Part shown: in pieces, positions 1 to 5,638 of the stretch
Layout: every line of letters starts with the position of its first letter
How positions within the stretch are numbered: the first letter of the stretch is position 1
Source: an uncultured Clostridia bacterium
GTDB lineage: Bacteria; Bacillota; Clostridia; Lachnospirales; Lachnospiraceae
Length of the DNA: 5,638 bases
Assembly: GCA_947178015.1 (NCBI GenBank)
Contig: CAMWWW010000170.1
Coordinates: 1 to 5,638, forward strand
Direction of reading: 5' to 3'
Notes under the pieces: model-generated
Database searches by the model: none
What the model was told of the DNA's origin: nothing
What the model saw: only the letters and a program-made list of their open reading frames with translations
Translations under genes and position numbers: made by a program

Positions 1-450
1 TCTATACTTTATCAAAAAGTTGTAAACTGGTGACTATAAAAAATAAAATTCAAAATATAAACGTATAATCATTTTTGAGAAAGCTCCTCTCAGAGTTCCT
101 CTTTTCTTAATTTTTTATTTCATATAATCTTGAATAACTACAGTATAGCACTATTTCGTATAATTGTAAATACTTATTCTATCATTTTTAAAATATTTTT
201 TTACACCTTTGTGTTACTGTTCATTCATTTCATATAATCTGTTTAAATACATCTCATGTTATTCTTTATCTACACTACTCTTTTACCCACTTTATCCATC
301 TGTAATTCCCTACAATTACCATATAAGTCTTCCCAAATTTCTCTGTTCTATCCTCCTCTCGAAGTACCTCATATGGTTCCAAAGCAAATCTATTCTTCCT
401 GCATCTAAAACCCTACTTATCCACCTTCTTCTCACATTTCTTCTCCTGTT
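1..450. other. AT-rich intergenic region without a convincing gene
   Basis: No reading frame here has protein-like composition plus a good start. The longest forward frame (209-454, TTG start, 81 codons) is a pyrimidine-rich Leu/Ser/Tyr/Phe string that runs into the end of the ABC gene and looks like chance. Three things can be seen. A 14-bp direct repeat (ATTTCATATAATCT) lies at 117-130 and 227-240. A weak imperfect hairpin at 77-101 is followed by T-rich sequence on the plus strand and could end a transcript entering from the left. A 39-codon minus-strand frame sits just after the ABC stop (see findings). No clear GC-rich hairpin with a T-run was found to end the ABC operon. Confidence 0.6.
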
Positions 451-2232
451 TTAACTTTCAACCAACTGCAAATCATACAGCTTTTTATATAATCCATCCT
501 GTTTTAAAAGCTCTTGATGAGAACCGGATTCTCTTATACGTCCTTGATGCATTACAATAATGCGGTCTGCGTGTTGAATGGTGGAGAGACGGTGAGCGAC
601 CATAATAGTGGTTCTTCCTTCCATCAATTTAGACAATGCGTTGGTAATTAATGCCTCTGTCTCCGTATCTATATTTGCCGTCGCCTCATCCAGCACCAAA
701 ATAGCAGGATCATAGGCAAGTGTTCTAGCAAAAGACAAAAGCTGACGCTGCCCGGCTGACAATGTACTTCCTCGTTCTGTAACAGGTGAATCATACCCCT
801 CTGGCATCTTCTCAATAAAGGTGTCTGCATTGACCACATGGGCGGCACGCTTGACGTCCTCAAGCGAGATCTCCTCATTTCTTAAGGAAATATTGCTCTT
901 TATATCGCCAGTAAAGATAAATACATCCTGCTGCACCTGACCGATCGCGCCGCGCAGCACATCTGTGTCCATATCCTTGATATTTACCCCGTCTATCAGG
1001 ATTTCGCCCCGCTGCACGTCAAAATACCTGCCTATCAGATTTAGGATCGAGGATTTTCCGGCTCCTGTCGCTCCGACAAAGGCTATCTTCTGCCCCGGCT
1101 CAATCACAAAACTGATATCCTTAAGAATATAATCCTCCTTCTCATAGGCAAACCACACATTTTTAAATTCAATGCGCCCTTGAAGCTGCGGCCTGACTGG
1201 ATGCTTTGGCTTGACAATCTGCGGTTTTTCATCAAGAACAGAAAACAGCTTCTCCGCCGAGGCAAGCGAGGACTGCAATGTGCCAAATTGCTCGGCAAGC
1301 TCTTGAATCGGCTCAAAAAAGGAGCTGATATAAGTGATAAAGATAAACAATGTTCCAAGGGACATTTTATCCTGAAGCACGGAGGCGCTTCCCGTTCCAA
1401 TCACAAGGATCATCGCCGCAATCGACAGCAGATAGATGGAAGGTCTAAAAATGGCAAACGTCATTACCTCGCGCCAGTTTGCCGCAAAAAGCTCCTCTGA
1501 TTTTCTCTCAAATTCTTTATATTTTGCCTCCTCGCGGGCAAATATCTGAATCAGCTTCATGCCAGAGATATGTTCTGATAAGAATGTATTGAGCTCTGTA
1601 ATCTTATTTCTCGTGATCTGGTACGCCTTTCTTGACATATACCGGAAAAAGAACGTCAGCACCGTCACCACTGGCAGCAGCGCAAAGGACACCAAAGCCA
1701 TGCGGACGTCAAACCACACCATCACAACCGCGTACCCCACTATTTTTACAGAATTCTTAAATAACTTCACAAGAATCGTGGTAAAAAGCTCATTTACCGC
1801 CTCCGTGTCATTGGATACTCTTGTCACCAGCTTTCCAACCGGAGTAGTGTTGAAAAAACTGAGCGAAAGGCTGTGGATATGACCAAATACTTCCTCGCGC
1901 ATCCGATAGATGATTTTCTGCCCCATTTTCTGCAAAATCCAGTTATTAAAGGCATTTAAACAAAAACCAGAAAGCAGCATAAAAAGATAAAGCCCCGCTG
2001 CCCTAAGTATTCCGGCAAAGCTTTCATCTCGCAAAACAGCAAGCTCCTCCGGCGCAAGCGTGAGCGTTCCATCTTCCAGCATCTGCACATAAGAACCGTT
2101 GATATATCGATCTATCGCATCACCGATAATAACCGGGCGGTACAACTCCACCACAATAATGAGAAGCACCAGCACCGCTGCCGTAACCATCACCCATTTA
2201 TGCGGTTTCAGATAAGAAAGTAATCGTTTCAT
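451..2232 (-). CDS. ABC exporter subunit with catalytic Walker B (BmrD/TmrA/YheH-like half-transporter)
   Basis: This is a 593-residue half-transporter: a six-helix membrane domain (roughly residues 13-310) fused to an ATPase domain (about 352-593), the normal length for the family. Visible motifs are an A-loop Tyr at 363, Walker A GATGAGKS (387-394), Q-loop Gln 435, a signature reading LSAGQ (491-495) instead of LSGGQ, Walker B ILVLDE (511-516) with catalytic Glu 516, an unusual D-loop ANID (519-522) and H-loop His 547. The intracellular coupling-helix region is seen around FFNTTPVGKLVTRVSND (126-142). The segment between helices 1 and 2 (about 42-75) is long and acidic and should face outside. 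The ATG overlaps the stop of the upstream subunit (ATGA) and has its own Shine-Dalgarno AAGGGGGAA 8 nt upstream (plus-strand 2241-2249), so the start is well supported. It should pair with the upstream subunit in the membrane and supply the Walker A/B half of the hydrolytic site. Multidrug, lipid or peptide export is typical of the family, but the substrate cannot be read from sequence. Confidence 0.96.
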   Translation of the reverse strand: MKRLLSYLKPHKWVMVTAAVLVLLIIVVELYRPVIIGDAIDRYINGSYVQMLEDGTLTLAPEELAVLRDESFAGILRAAGLYLFMLLSGFCLNAFNNWILQKMGQKIIYRMREEVFGHIHSLSLSFFNTTPVGKLVTRVSNDTEAVNELFTTILVKLFKNSVKIVGYAVVMVWFDVRMALVSFALLPVVTVLTFFFRYMSRKAYQITRNKITELNTFLSEHISGMKLIQIFAREEAKYKEFERKSEELFAANWREVMTFAIFRPSIYLLSIAAMILVIGTGSASVLQDKMSLGTLFIFITYISSFFEPIQELAEQFGTLQSSLASAEKLFSVLDEKPQIVKPKHPVRPQLQGRIEFKNVWFAYEKEDYILKDISFVIEPGQKIAFVGATGAGKSSILNLIGRYFDVQRGEILIDGVNIKDMDTDVLRGAIGQVQQDVFIFTGDIKSNISLRNEEISLEDVKRAAHVVNADTFIEKMPEGYDSPVTERGSTLSAGQRQLLSFARTLAYDPAILVLDEATANIDTETEALITNALSKLMEGRTTIMVAHRLSTIQHADRIIVMHQGRIRESGSHQELLKQDGLYKKLYDLQLVES

Positions 2233-3980
2233 TCTGCCAATTCCCCCTTCGCTGCTTCAAGCTGCTGCTTTTCAAACATATCCCGATAAATGCCATTCCG
2301 GTTCATCAATTCTTCATGATTGCCGATCTCCTTCGCCTCTCCATCCTCCAGCACCATAATCAAATCTGCATTTTGGATGGTAGAAATTCGATGTGCTATC
2401 AGAATAGTTGTCTTTCCTGCACGCGTCTGTTTCAGATTCCGCAGAATTTGCTCCTCTGTGTCCGTATCAACCGCAGAAAGCGCATCATCCAAGATTAAGA
2501 TCGGCGCATCCTTCATAAGCGCTCTGGCAATTGAGCTTCTCTGCTTCTGCCCGCCTGACAGCGTAACGCCTCTCTCTCCCACAATCGTCTCATAGCCGTC
2601 CGGGAAGGAGACGATATTGTCATGAATACAGGCTGCTTTTGTCGCTTTTGTGATAGCCTCCATATTTTCCTCGCTGCCAAAGGCAATATTAGACTTTAAT
2701 GTATCCGAAAAAAGGAAATTATCCTGCGGAACATAAGCAATATTTTCACGCAAAGTCTTGAGCGCAATGGTGCCAATATCCCTGCCATCCAAAAGTATCA
2801 TACCCGGCTTTGTATTATAGAGGCGCAGCAGCAAATTGACCAATGTGGACTTTCCATTTCCCGTTCTTCCAATTACCGCGAGTGTCGTGCCCGCCGGCAC
2901 ATTTAAATTAATATCCCGCAGCGTCGGCTCCGTGTGCCCTCTATGAATAAAAGTAAGTTTAGAGAAGGTAATATTTCCCTCTAGCTTTTCCACCTCCTCC
3001 ATGTCATCCCGGTCAAAAATTTCCGGCTTTTCATCCAAGACCTCCTGAATACGCCGAATGGACGCGCCGCCCTGCGAAAACATATGAATTGCGTCACCGC
3101 ACGCCAGCATAGGCCACACCAGCATATTGACATATTGATTAAACGCCACAAAACGCCCCAACGTAATATCCCCATTAAGAGCCAAATAACCGCCGTACAC
3201 CAGCGTGATTAAACTGGATGCGCCGATAATCACATCCAAAAGCGGCATGACAATCGACTGCACCCTTGCAATCGCTAGATTTTTCTCCATTGTATTTTGG
3301 TTCGCCTTAGCAAATTCCCTCAGCTCACTGCGCTCCCGCACAAACGCCTTGATCACGCGGACACCGGAGATACTCTCCTGAACAAAATCCGTCAGATCCG
3401 ACACCGCCTCCTGACGCGCCTGAAAGCGCTTATAAATAATCTTTCCATAATAGATCTCCCCAAAGCAGATAAAAAGCATTGGAATAATCGCTAACAACGT
3501 CAAACTAACATTCACATACCTCATCATCTGAAAAATTACCATAATGGTCATAACCGATGCATCAAATGCACTGATCACGGCAGGTCCTATCGCCATGCGG
3601 ACAGCATTGAGATCGCTTGTAAAACGTGTCATCAGATCTCCCGTCTTATGCTCATTATAATACTCGACACTCATCTCCTCCAGATGATGAAACATCTCAT
3701 TGCGCAGCTCTTTCTCAATCGAGCGCGCTGCGCCAAAGAGAAAATATCGCCATAAAAACCGCCCGACAGCAAGTGTAAATCCAAGAATAAAGATCCAAAG
3801 AAGACACTGCTTTACACCCGACCAGCCAATGGACCCCTCCCGTAGTCCATCCGTGATGGTTCCCGTAAGCTGCGGAATAAATAAATTTGCAAAATCCACC
3901 ACAAACAAGGTGATAATACCGGCAATATATTGAAACCGATGGCGCTTTATGTACTGAAAAGTAAATTGAAATGCGTTCAT
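2229..3980 (-). CDS. ABC exporter subunit with degenerate Walker B (BmrC/TmrB/YheI-like half-transporter)
   Basis: The 583-residue protein has six membrane helices (about residues 17-295) followed by an ATPase domain (about 335-583). Motifs are Walker A GRTGNGKST (371-379), Q-loop VPQD (417-420), a VGERG X-loop (467-471), perfect signature LSGGQ (474-478), Walker B ILILDD (494-499) with Asp 499 where the catalytic Glu is expected, D-loop SAVD (502-505) and H-loop His 530. The A-loop aromatic seems replaced by His 346. Asp in Walker B is the hallmark of the degenerate-site subunit of heterodimeric exporters; the intact LSGGQ completes the hydrolytic site of its partner. The frame stays open for 20 more codons upstream, to 4040, but the start at 3980 is preferred. 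AGAGGAGA lies just upstream of it, the protein then begins MNAFQFTFQYIKRH like its relatives, and the longer start would fall inside the predicted -35 box. It is the first gene of the operon and overlaps the next by 4 nt. Confidence 0.96.
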   Translation of the reverse strand: MNAFQFTFQYIKRHRFQYIAGIITLFVVDFANLFIPQLTGTITDGLREGSIGWSGVKQCLLWIFILGFTLAVGRFLWRYFLFGAARSIEKELRNEMFHHLEEMSVEYYNEHKTGDLMTRFTSDLNAVRMAIGPAVISAFDASVMTIMVIFQMMRYVNVSLTLLAIIPMLFICFGEIYYGKIIYKRFQARQEAVSDLTDFVQESISGVRVIKAFVRERSELREFAKANQNTMEKNLAIARVQSIVMPLLDVIIGASSLITLVYGGYLALNGDITLGRFVAFNQYVNMLVWPMLACGDAIHMFSQGGASIRRIQEVLDEKPEIFDRDDMEEVEKLEGNITFSKLTFIHRGHTEPTLRDINLNVPAGTTLAVIGRTGNGKSTLVNLLLRLYNTKPGMILLDGRDIGTIALKTLRENIAYVPQDNFLFSDTLKSNIAFGSEENMEAITKATKAACIHDNIVSFPDGYETIVGERGVTLSGGQKQRSSIARALMKDAPILILDDALSAVDTDTEEQILRNLKQTRAGKTTILIAHRISTIQNADLIMVLEDGEAKEIGNHEELMNRNGIYRDMFEKQQLEAAKGELAE

Positions 3981-3985
3981 TGCTT

Positions 3986-3995
3986 CTCTCCTCTT
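3986..3995 (-). promoter_or_regulatory. Ribosome binding site that fixes the start of the first ABC gene
   Basis: On the minus strand this reads AAGAGGAGAG, a strong Shine-Dalgarno match 5 nt before the ATG at 3980. It selects that ATG over the in-frame ATG at 4040. Confidence 0.8.
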
Positions 3996-4011
3996 TAGAC
4001 AATTACTTCTT

Positions 4012-4040
4012 ATTATAAGCCTCTTTTTCGAATTTCGCAA
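4012..4040 (-). promoter_or_regulatory. Promoter of the ABC exporter operon
   Basis: Read on the minus strand, TTGCGA (plus-strand 4035-4040) and a perfect TATAAT (4012-4017) are separated by 17 bp, a good sigma-A-type match. Transcription would begin near 4005, giving a leader of about 25 nt before the ATG at 3980. Such a short leader leaves no room for a riboswitch or for an upstream leader peptide of the kind that controls bmrCD in Bacillus subtilis. Confidence 0.65.
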
Positions 4041-4045
4041 CCAGA

Positions 4046-4074
4046 TTGACGAATATTTCTATTTATGCTACAAT
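4046..4074 (+). promoter_or_regulatory. Promoter of the lipoprotein gene
   Basis: TTGACG (4046-4051) and TACAAT (4069-4074) are separated by 17 bp, and a TGC just before the -10 box gives an extended -10 element. Transcription should begin near 4081, with a leader of about 42 nt. The -35 box lies 5 bp from the -35 box of the divergent exporter promoter, so a regulator bound here could affect both directions. Confidence 0.72.
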
Positions 4075-4122
4075 GGGCGTGTTATCGAAACATTCAGAAT
4101 ATACAAAGAAAAGAGGATGCTT

Positions 4123-4743
4123 ATGAAAAAATATTATATCGCTCTCCTTGCGGCTGTTCTTGTTTTGGGCGGCTGCCAGAAAGCGTCGGATGAAACACCA
4201 TCTGGACCGGAGCCATCAGCGAGCGCAGTAGCTACTACTTCTGCATCTACCTCGACCACCGCGCCAGAATCCACCGCGCCAAATGAGACGCTTGGGATCG
4301 CGGACCCTTCGGATTCTATCACTGCTCCTATGGGATACGTCTTTACACCACAAAAGGACACAGAACTTTTTATGCATAAAGAGGCCGCCCCTGTACTTGA
4401 AGTACTTGGAGAACCACTTACCTACCTAGAAGCTCCAAGCTGCGCCTTTCAGGGAACCGACCGCATCTATGGCTTTGGAAGCTATGAGATCACGACCTAT
4501 GAAAAGGATGGAAAAGAATATATCTATGATATTTACTTTCTTGACGACAGTGTGACAACGGATGAGGGAATCTACATCGGATGTACAAAAGAAGATATGG
4601 AAGCTGCATACGGGACAGAATACCAAGAGGCAGCCGGATCTTATACCTATATCAAGGATGATATGACTCTACAATTTATCATGGAACAGGATACCATTGT
4701 CGCCATCCGCTACAATGGAGCTGGACAGACTGAAACCCAGTAA
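4123..4743 (+). CDS. Secreted lipoprotein of unknown function
   Basis: The 206-residue protein begins with a lipoprotein signal peptide: MKKYY, a hydrophobic core (residues 6-15) and lipobox LGGC with lipidated Cys 18. After export it should be anchored on the outer face of the cell membrane. Residues 19-68 are a flexible Ala/Ser/Thr/Pro tether. The folded part (about 69-198) seems to hold two related motifs: a first lobe around APVLEVLGEP and DRIYGFGSYEITTY, and a second around GIYIGCTKEDMEAAYG followed by a β-strand-rich end (YTYIKDDMTLQFIMEQDTIVAIRY). This resembles small β-rich lipoproteins common in Lachnospiraceae, but I recognise no named family or enzyme motif. Two more Cys (107 and 154) remain in the mature domain. 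The start at 4123 is preferred to the in-frame ATG at 4117, because AAGAGGA (4111-4117) overlaps 4117 but sits 5 nt before 4123. The gene stands alone between a divergent promoter and a terminator. A role linked to the neighbouring exporter is possible but unproven. Confidence 0.88.
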   Translation: MKKYYIALLAAVLVLGGCQKASDETPSGPEPSASAVATTSASTSTTAPESTAPNETLGIADPSDSITAPMGYVFTPQKDTELFMHKEAAPVLEVLGEPLTYLEAPSCAFQGTDRIYGFGSYEITTYEKDGKEYIYDIYFLDDSVTTDEGIYIGCTKEDMEAAYGTEYQEAAGSYTYIKDDMTLQFIMEQDTIVAIRYNGAGQTETQ

Positions 4744-4782
4744 CACAACTTCAGACGATCCGATTTCATATATCTAGATACA

Positions 4783-4821
4783 AAACAGGCGGGATGAAAA
4801 AGCTTATCATTCCGCCTGTTT
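4783..4821. terminator. Bidirectional rho-independent terminator
   Basis: Arms AAACAGGCGGGATGA (4783-4797) and TCATTCCGCCTGTTT (4807-4821) pair over 15 bp with a single G-U wobble (in the plus-strand RNA) around a 9-nt loop. The A-run on one side and the T-run on the other let it work in both directions. It lies 39 nt after the lipoprotein stop and 56 nt after the stop of the convergent wall-binding protein gene, so it should end both transcripts. The T-tract is slightly longer in the minus direction (TTTTG). Confidence 0.85.
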
Positions 4822-4826
4822 CAATC

Positions 4827-4857
4827 GTCTATTATGTATTTGTTCCAAATACTAGAC
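4827..4857 (-). other. Second inverted repeat after the wall-binding protein gene
   Basis: GTATTTG (4836-4842) and CAAATAC (4846-4852) form a perfect 7-bp stem with a 3-nt loop. Outer arms GTCTA (4827-4831) and TAGAC (4853-4857) can extend it past a 4-nt bulge. It lies between the stop codon at 4878 and the main terminator. It is AT-rich and lacks a T-run, so it is more likely an mRNA 3'-end structure than a terminator on its own. Confidence 0.4.
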
Positions 4858-4877
4858 ACGCAAAACCATTTAAGAGA

Positions 4878-5638
4878 TTATGGAACAAGCGCACCATTTT
4901 CATCTACAGTATATCCGTCTGGAGTAACCGTATTCATCAAACAGTCGCCGTTTGCAGCATCCAGATAGTACCATATTCCATCAATCATCTGCCAGCCTGT
5001 CTTCATATTCCCATTTACACCATCCAGATAATACCACTTGCCGTCAATCTGCTGCCAGCCTGTCTTCATATCTCCATTCACGCTATCCAGAAAATACCAT
5101 GTTCCATCAACCTGCTGCCAACCTGTCTTCATATCTCCATTTACTGGATCTAGATAATACCATGTTCCAACTTCTGTCTGCTTCCAGCTAGTTATCATCT
5201 TAGCGGATTTATCATCCAGATAATACCATTTATCATTGATTTGCTGCCAGCCTTTTGCCGCTTTCTGATTCTCACCAAAGAAATACCAGTTTGCGCCGAC
5301 CTTTCCCCACTCGTTGAGAGCCAAACTTCCATCCGTTTTGCTGTAAATCACATCACCAGAGTTGGATGTGATACAAATCCCTGTATCCGTCTTTACCACA
5401 GAAGAAACCATGCTGCTGTGTCCAAAAACGGCTGACGCTGCTTGAGACACTCTATTCTGTTCGCTGTTAGTCAGTGTTTCCTGCCTTATATAAGAAGTGC
5501 TTGTCGAACTTGATGAACTATCATAATCATCCGAGCTACTTGGTCTATTCGAATTGCCGGGCCTATTCGTACTGCCTGAATTATCAGGAACACTAGGCTT
5601 GTTCGAATCGTCCGGCTTATTCGAATCATCTGGTTTGT
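4878..5638 (-). CDS. Cell-wall-binding repeat surface protein, C-terminal part (runs off right edge)
   Basis: The frame is open to the right edge, so the N-terminus, signal peptide and any catalytic domain are missing; 252 codons are visible. The GTG at 5450 is internal and not a start, since the sequence upstream stays coding. Visible residues 1-48 are an Asn/Pro/Ser/Asp linker built from hexapeptides such as DDSNKP and GNSNRP, ending in a Ser/Thr run. Residues 49-109 are an unassigned segment. Residues 110-235 are six aromatic repeats of 20-22 residues with the pattern WQQ(I/V)DGxWYYLDxxNGDMKTG, the choline-/glucan-/wall-binding repeat type (Pfam CW_binding_1). The tail TVTPDGYTVDENGALVP is a typical clostridial cap for such arrays. 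The protein should be secreted and held non-covalently on the wall by the aromatic repeats. Proteins with this end include amidases, glycosidases, peptidases and adhesins, so the activity cannot be told from this part. The gene converges on the lipoprotein and shares its terminator. Confidence 0.9.
   Translation of the reverse strand, partial: KPDDSNKPDDSNKPSVPDNSGSTNRPGNSNRPSSSDDYDSSSSSTSTSYIRQETLTNSEQNRVSQAASAVFGHSSMVSSVVKTDTGICITSNSGDVIYSKTDGSLALNEWGKVGANWYFFGENQKAAKGWQQINDKWYYLDDKSAKMITSWKQTEVGTWYYLDPVNGDMKTGWQQVDGTWYFLDSVNGDMKTGWQQIDGKWYYLDGVNGNMKTGWQMIDGIWYYLDAANGDCLMNTVTPDGYTVDENGALVP
4932..5309 (-). repeat. Tandem array of six wall-binding repeats (about 63 bp each)
   Basis: Units by plus-strand position, in protein order: 5250-5309, 5187-5249, 5121-5186, 5058-5120, 4995-5057 and 4932-4994. 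Each starts with Trp and holds a WYYLD or similar aromatic core. The fourth and fifth units match at about 52 of 63 bases by my count, so they look like fairly recent duplications. The first two units are more diverged (GANWYFFGENQKAAKG; NDKWYYLDDKSAKMITS). Confidence 0.85.
5542..5638 (-). repeat. Degenerate 18-bp tandem repeat encoding a hexapeptide linker
   Basis: Successive 18-bp units begin at 5542, 5560, 5578, 5596, 5614 and 5632, the last cut by the window edge. The two at 5596 and 5614 differ at only a few bases and both encode DDSNKP; others encode GNSNRP, GSTNRP and a diverged SVPDNS. The array likely continues beyond the window. It forms a flexible spacer between the missing N-terminal region and the wall-binding repeats. 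Confidence 0.7.

Noticed and set aside
77..101. Weak hairpin followed by T-rich DNA
   Set aside because: The stem has a mismatch and a bulge, and no gene on its left is visible; it is noted only as a possible terminator.
209..454. Forward 81-codon reading frame before the ABC genes
   Set aside because: TTG start without a clear ribosome binding site, low-complexity Leu/Ser/Tyr/Phe composition from pyrimidine-rich DNA, and its end overlaps the ABC stop codon.
2941..3980. Overlapping open frames on both strands inside the ABC genes as separate genes
   Set aside because: They lack ribosome binding sites and family features and lie inside well-supported ABC coding sequence.
3981..4040. N-terminal extension of the upstream ABC subunit (in-frame ATG at 4040)
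   Set aside because: It would begin inside the predicted -35 box and upstream of the transcription start; the ATG at 3980 has a strong Shine-Dalgarno sequence.
4794..5153. Forward 119-codon frame opposite the wall-binding repeats
   Set aside because: It begins in the terminator hairpin and its repeated Ile/Pro/His pattern is the mirror of the real repeats on the other strand.
4932..5309. Regularly spaced repeats as a CRISPR array
   Set aside because: The units are contiguous, in frame and protein-coding with no unique spacers.
4878..5450. Wall-binding protein as a complete 190-residue gene starting at GTG 5450
   Set aside because: The frame stays open with protein-like repeated coding sequence to the window edge, and no signal peptide follows this GTG.

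Overview
The window looks like a piece of a low-to-moderate GC Firmicute chromosome, most likely a gut Clostridia / Lachnospiraceae-type organism. This is inferred from AT-rich intergenic DNA, purine-rich Shine-Dalgarno sequences, a sigma-A-type promoter pair, a Gram-positive lipoprotein, and a surface protein with clostridial or streptococcal-style aromatic cell-wall-binding repeats. The taxon cannot be fixed from the sequence alone.

Layout. Positions 1-450 are an AT-rich stretch with no convincing gene. Positions 451-3980 (minus strand) hold a two-gene operon for a heterodimeric ABC exporter: the upstream subunit (2229-3980) and the downstream subunit (451-2232) overlap by an ATGA and are probably translationally coupled. 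The two ATPase domains are complementary. The upstream subunit has a degenerate Walker B (Asp for Glu) but a perfect LSGGQ. The downstream subunit has the catalytic Glu but an altered LSAGQ signature. This is the pattern of BmrCD / LmrCD / TM287-288-type exporters, with one hydrolytic and one degenerate ATP site.

Positions 3981-4122 form a compact divergent promoter region. The exporter operon reads leftward and a single lipoprotein gene of unknown function (4123-4743) reads rightward; the two -35 boxes are only 5 bp apart. A strong hairpin at 4783-4821 is placed to end both the lipoprotein transcript and the convergent gene on its right. That gene (4878 to beyond the right edge, minus strand) is the C-terminal part of a secreted cell-wall-binding protein: a hexapeptide-repeat Asn/Pro/Ser linker, a short unassigned segment, six aromatic wall-binding repeats and a C-terminal cap.

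How they work together. The two ABC subunits almost certainly form one exporter. The lipoprotein may be co-regulated with it through the shared promoter region, but the sequence gives no direct evidence of a functional partnership. The wall-binding protein appears to be an independent unit. I did not find a clearly novel system; the most interesting points are the lipoprotein-exporter pairing, the tight divergent promoters and the repeat-built surface protein.
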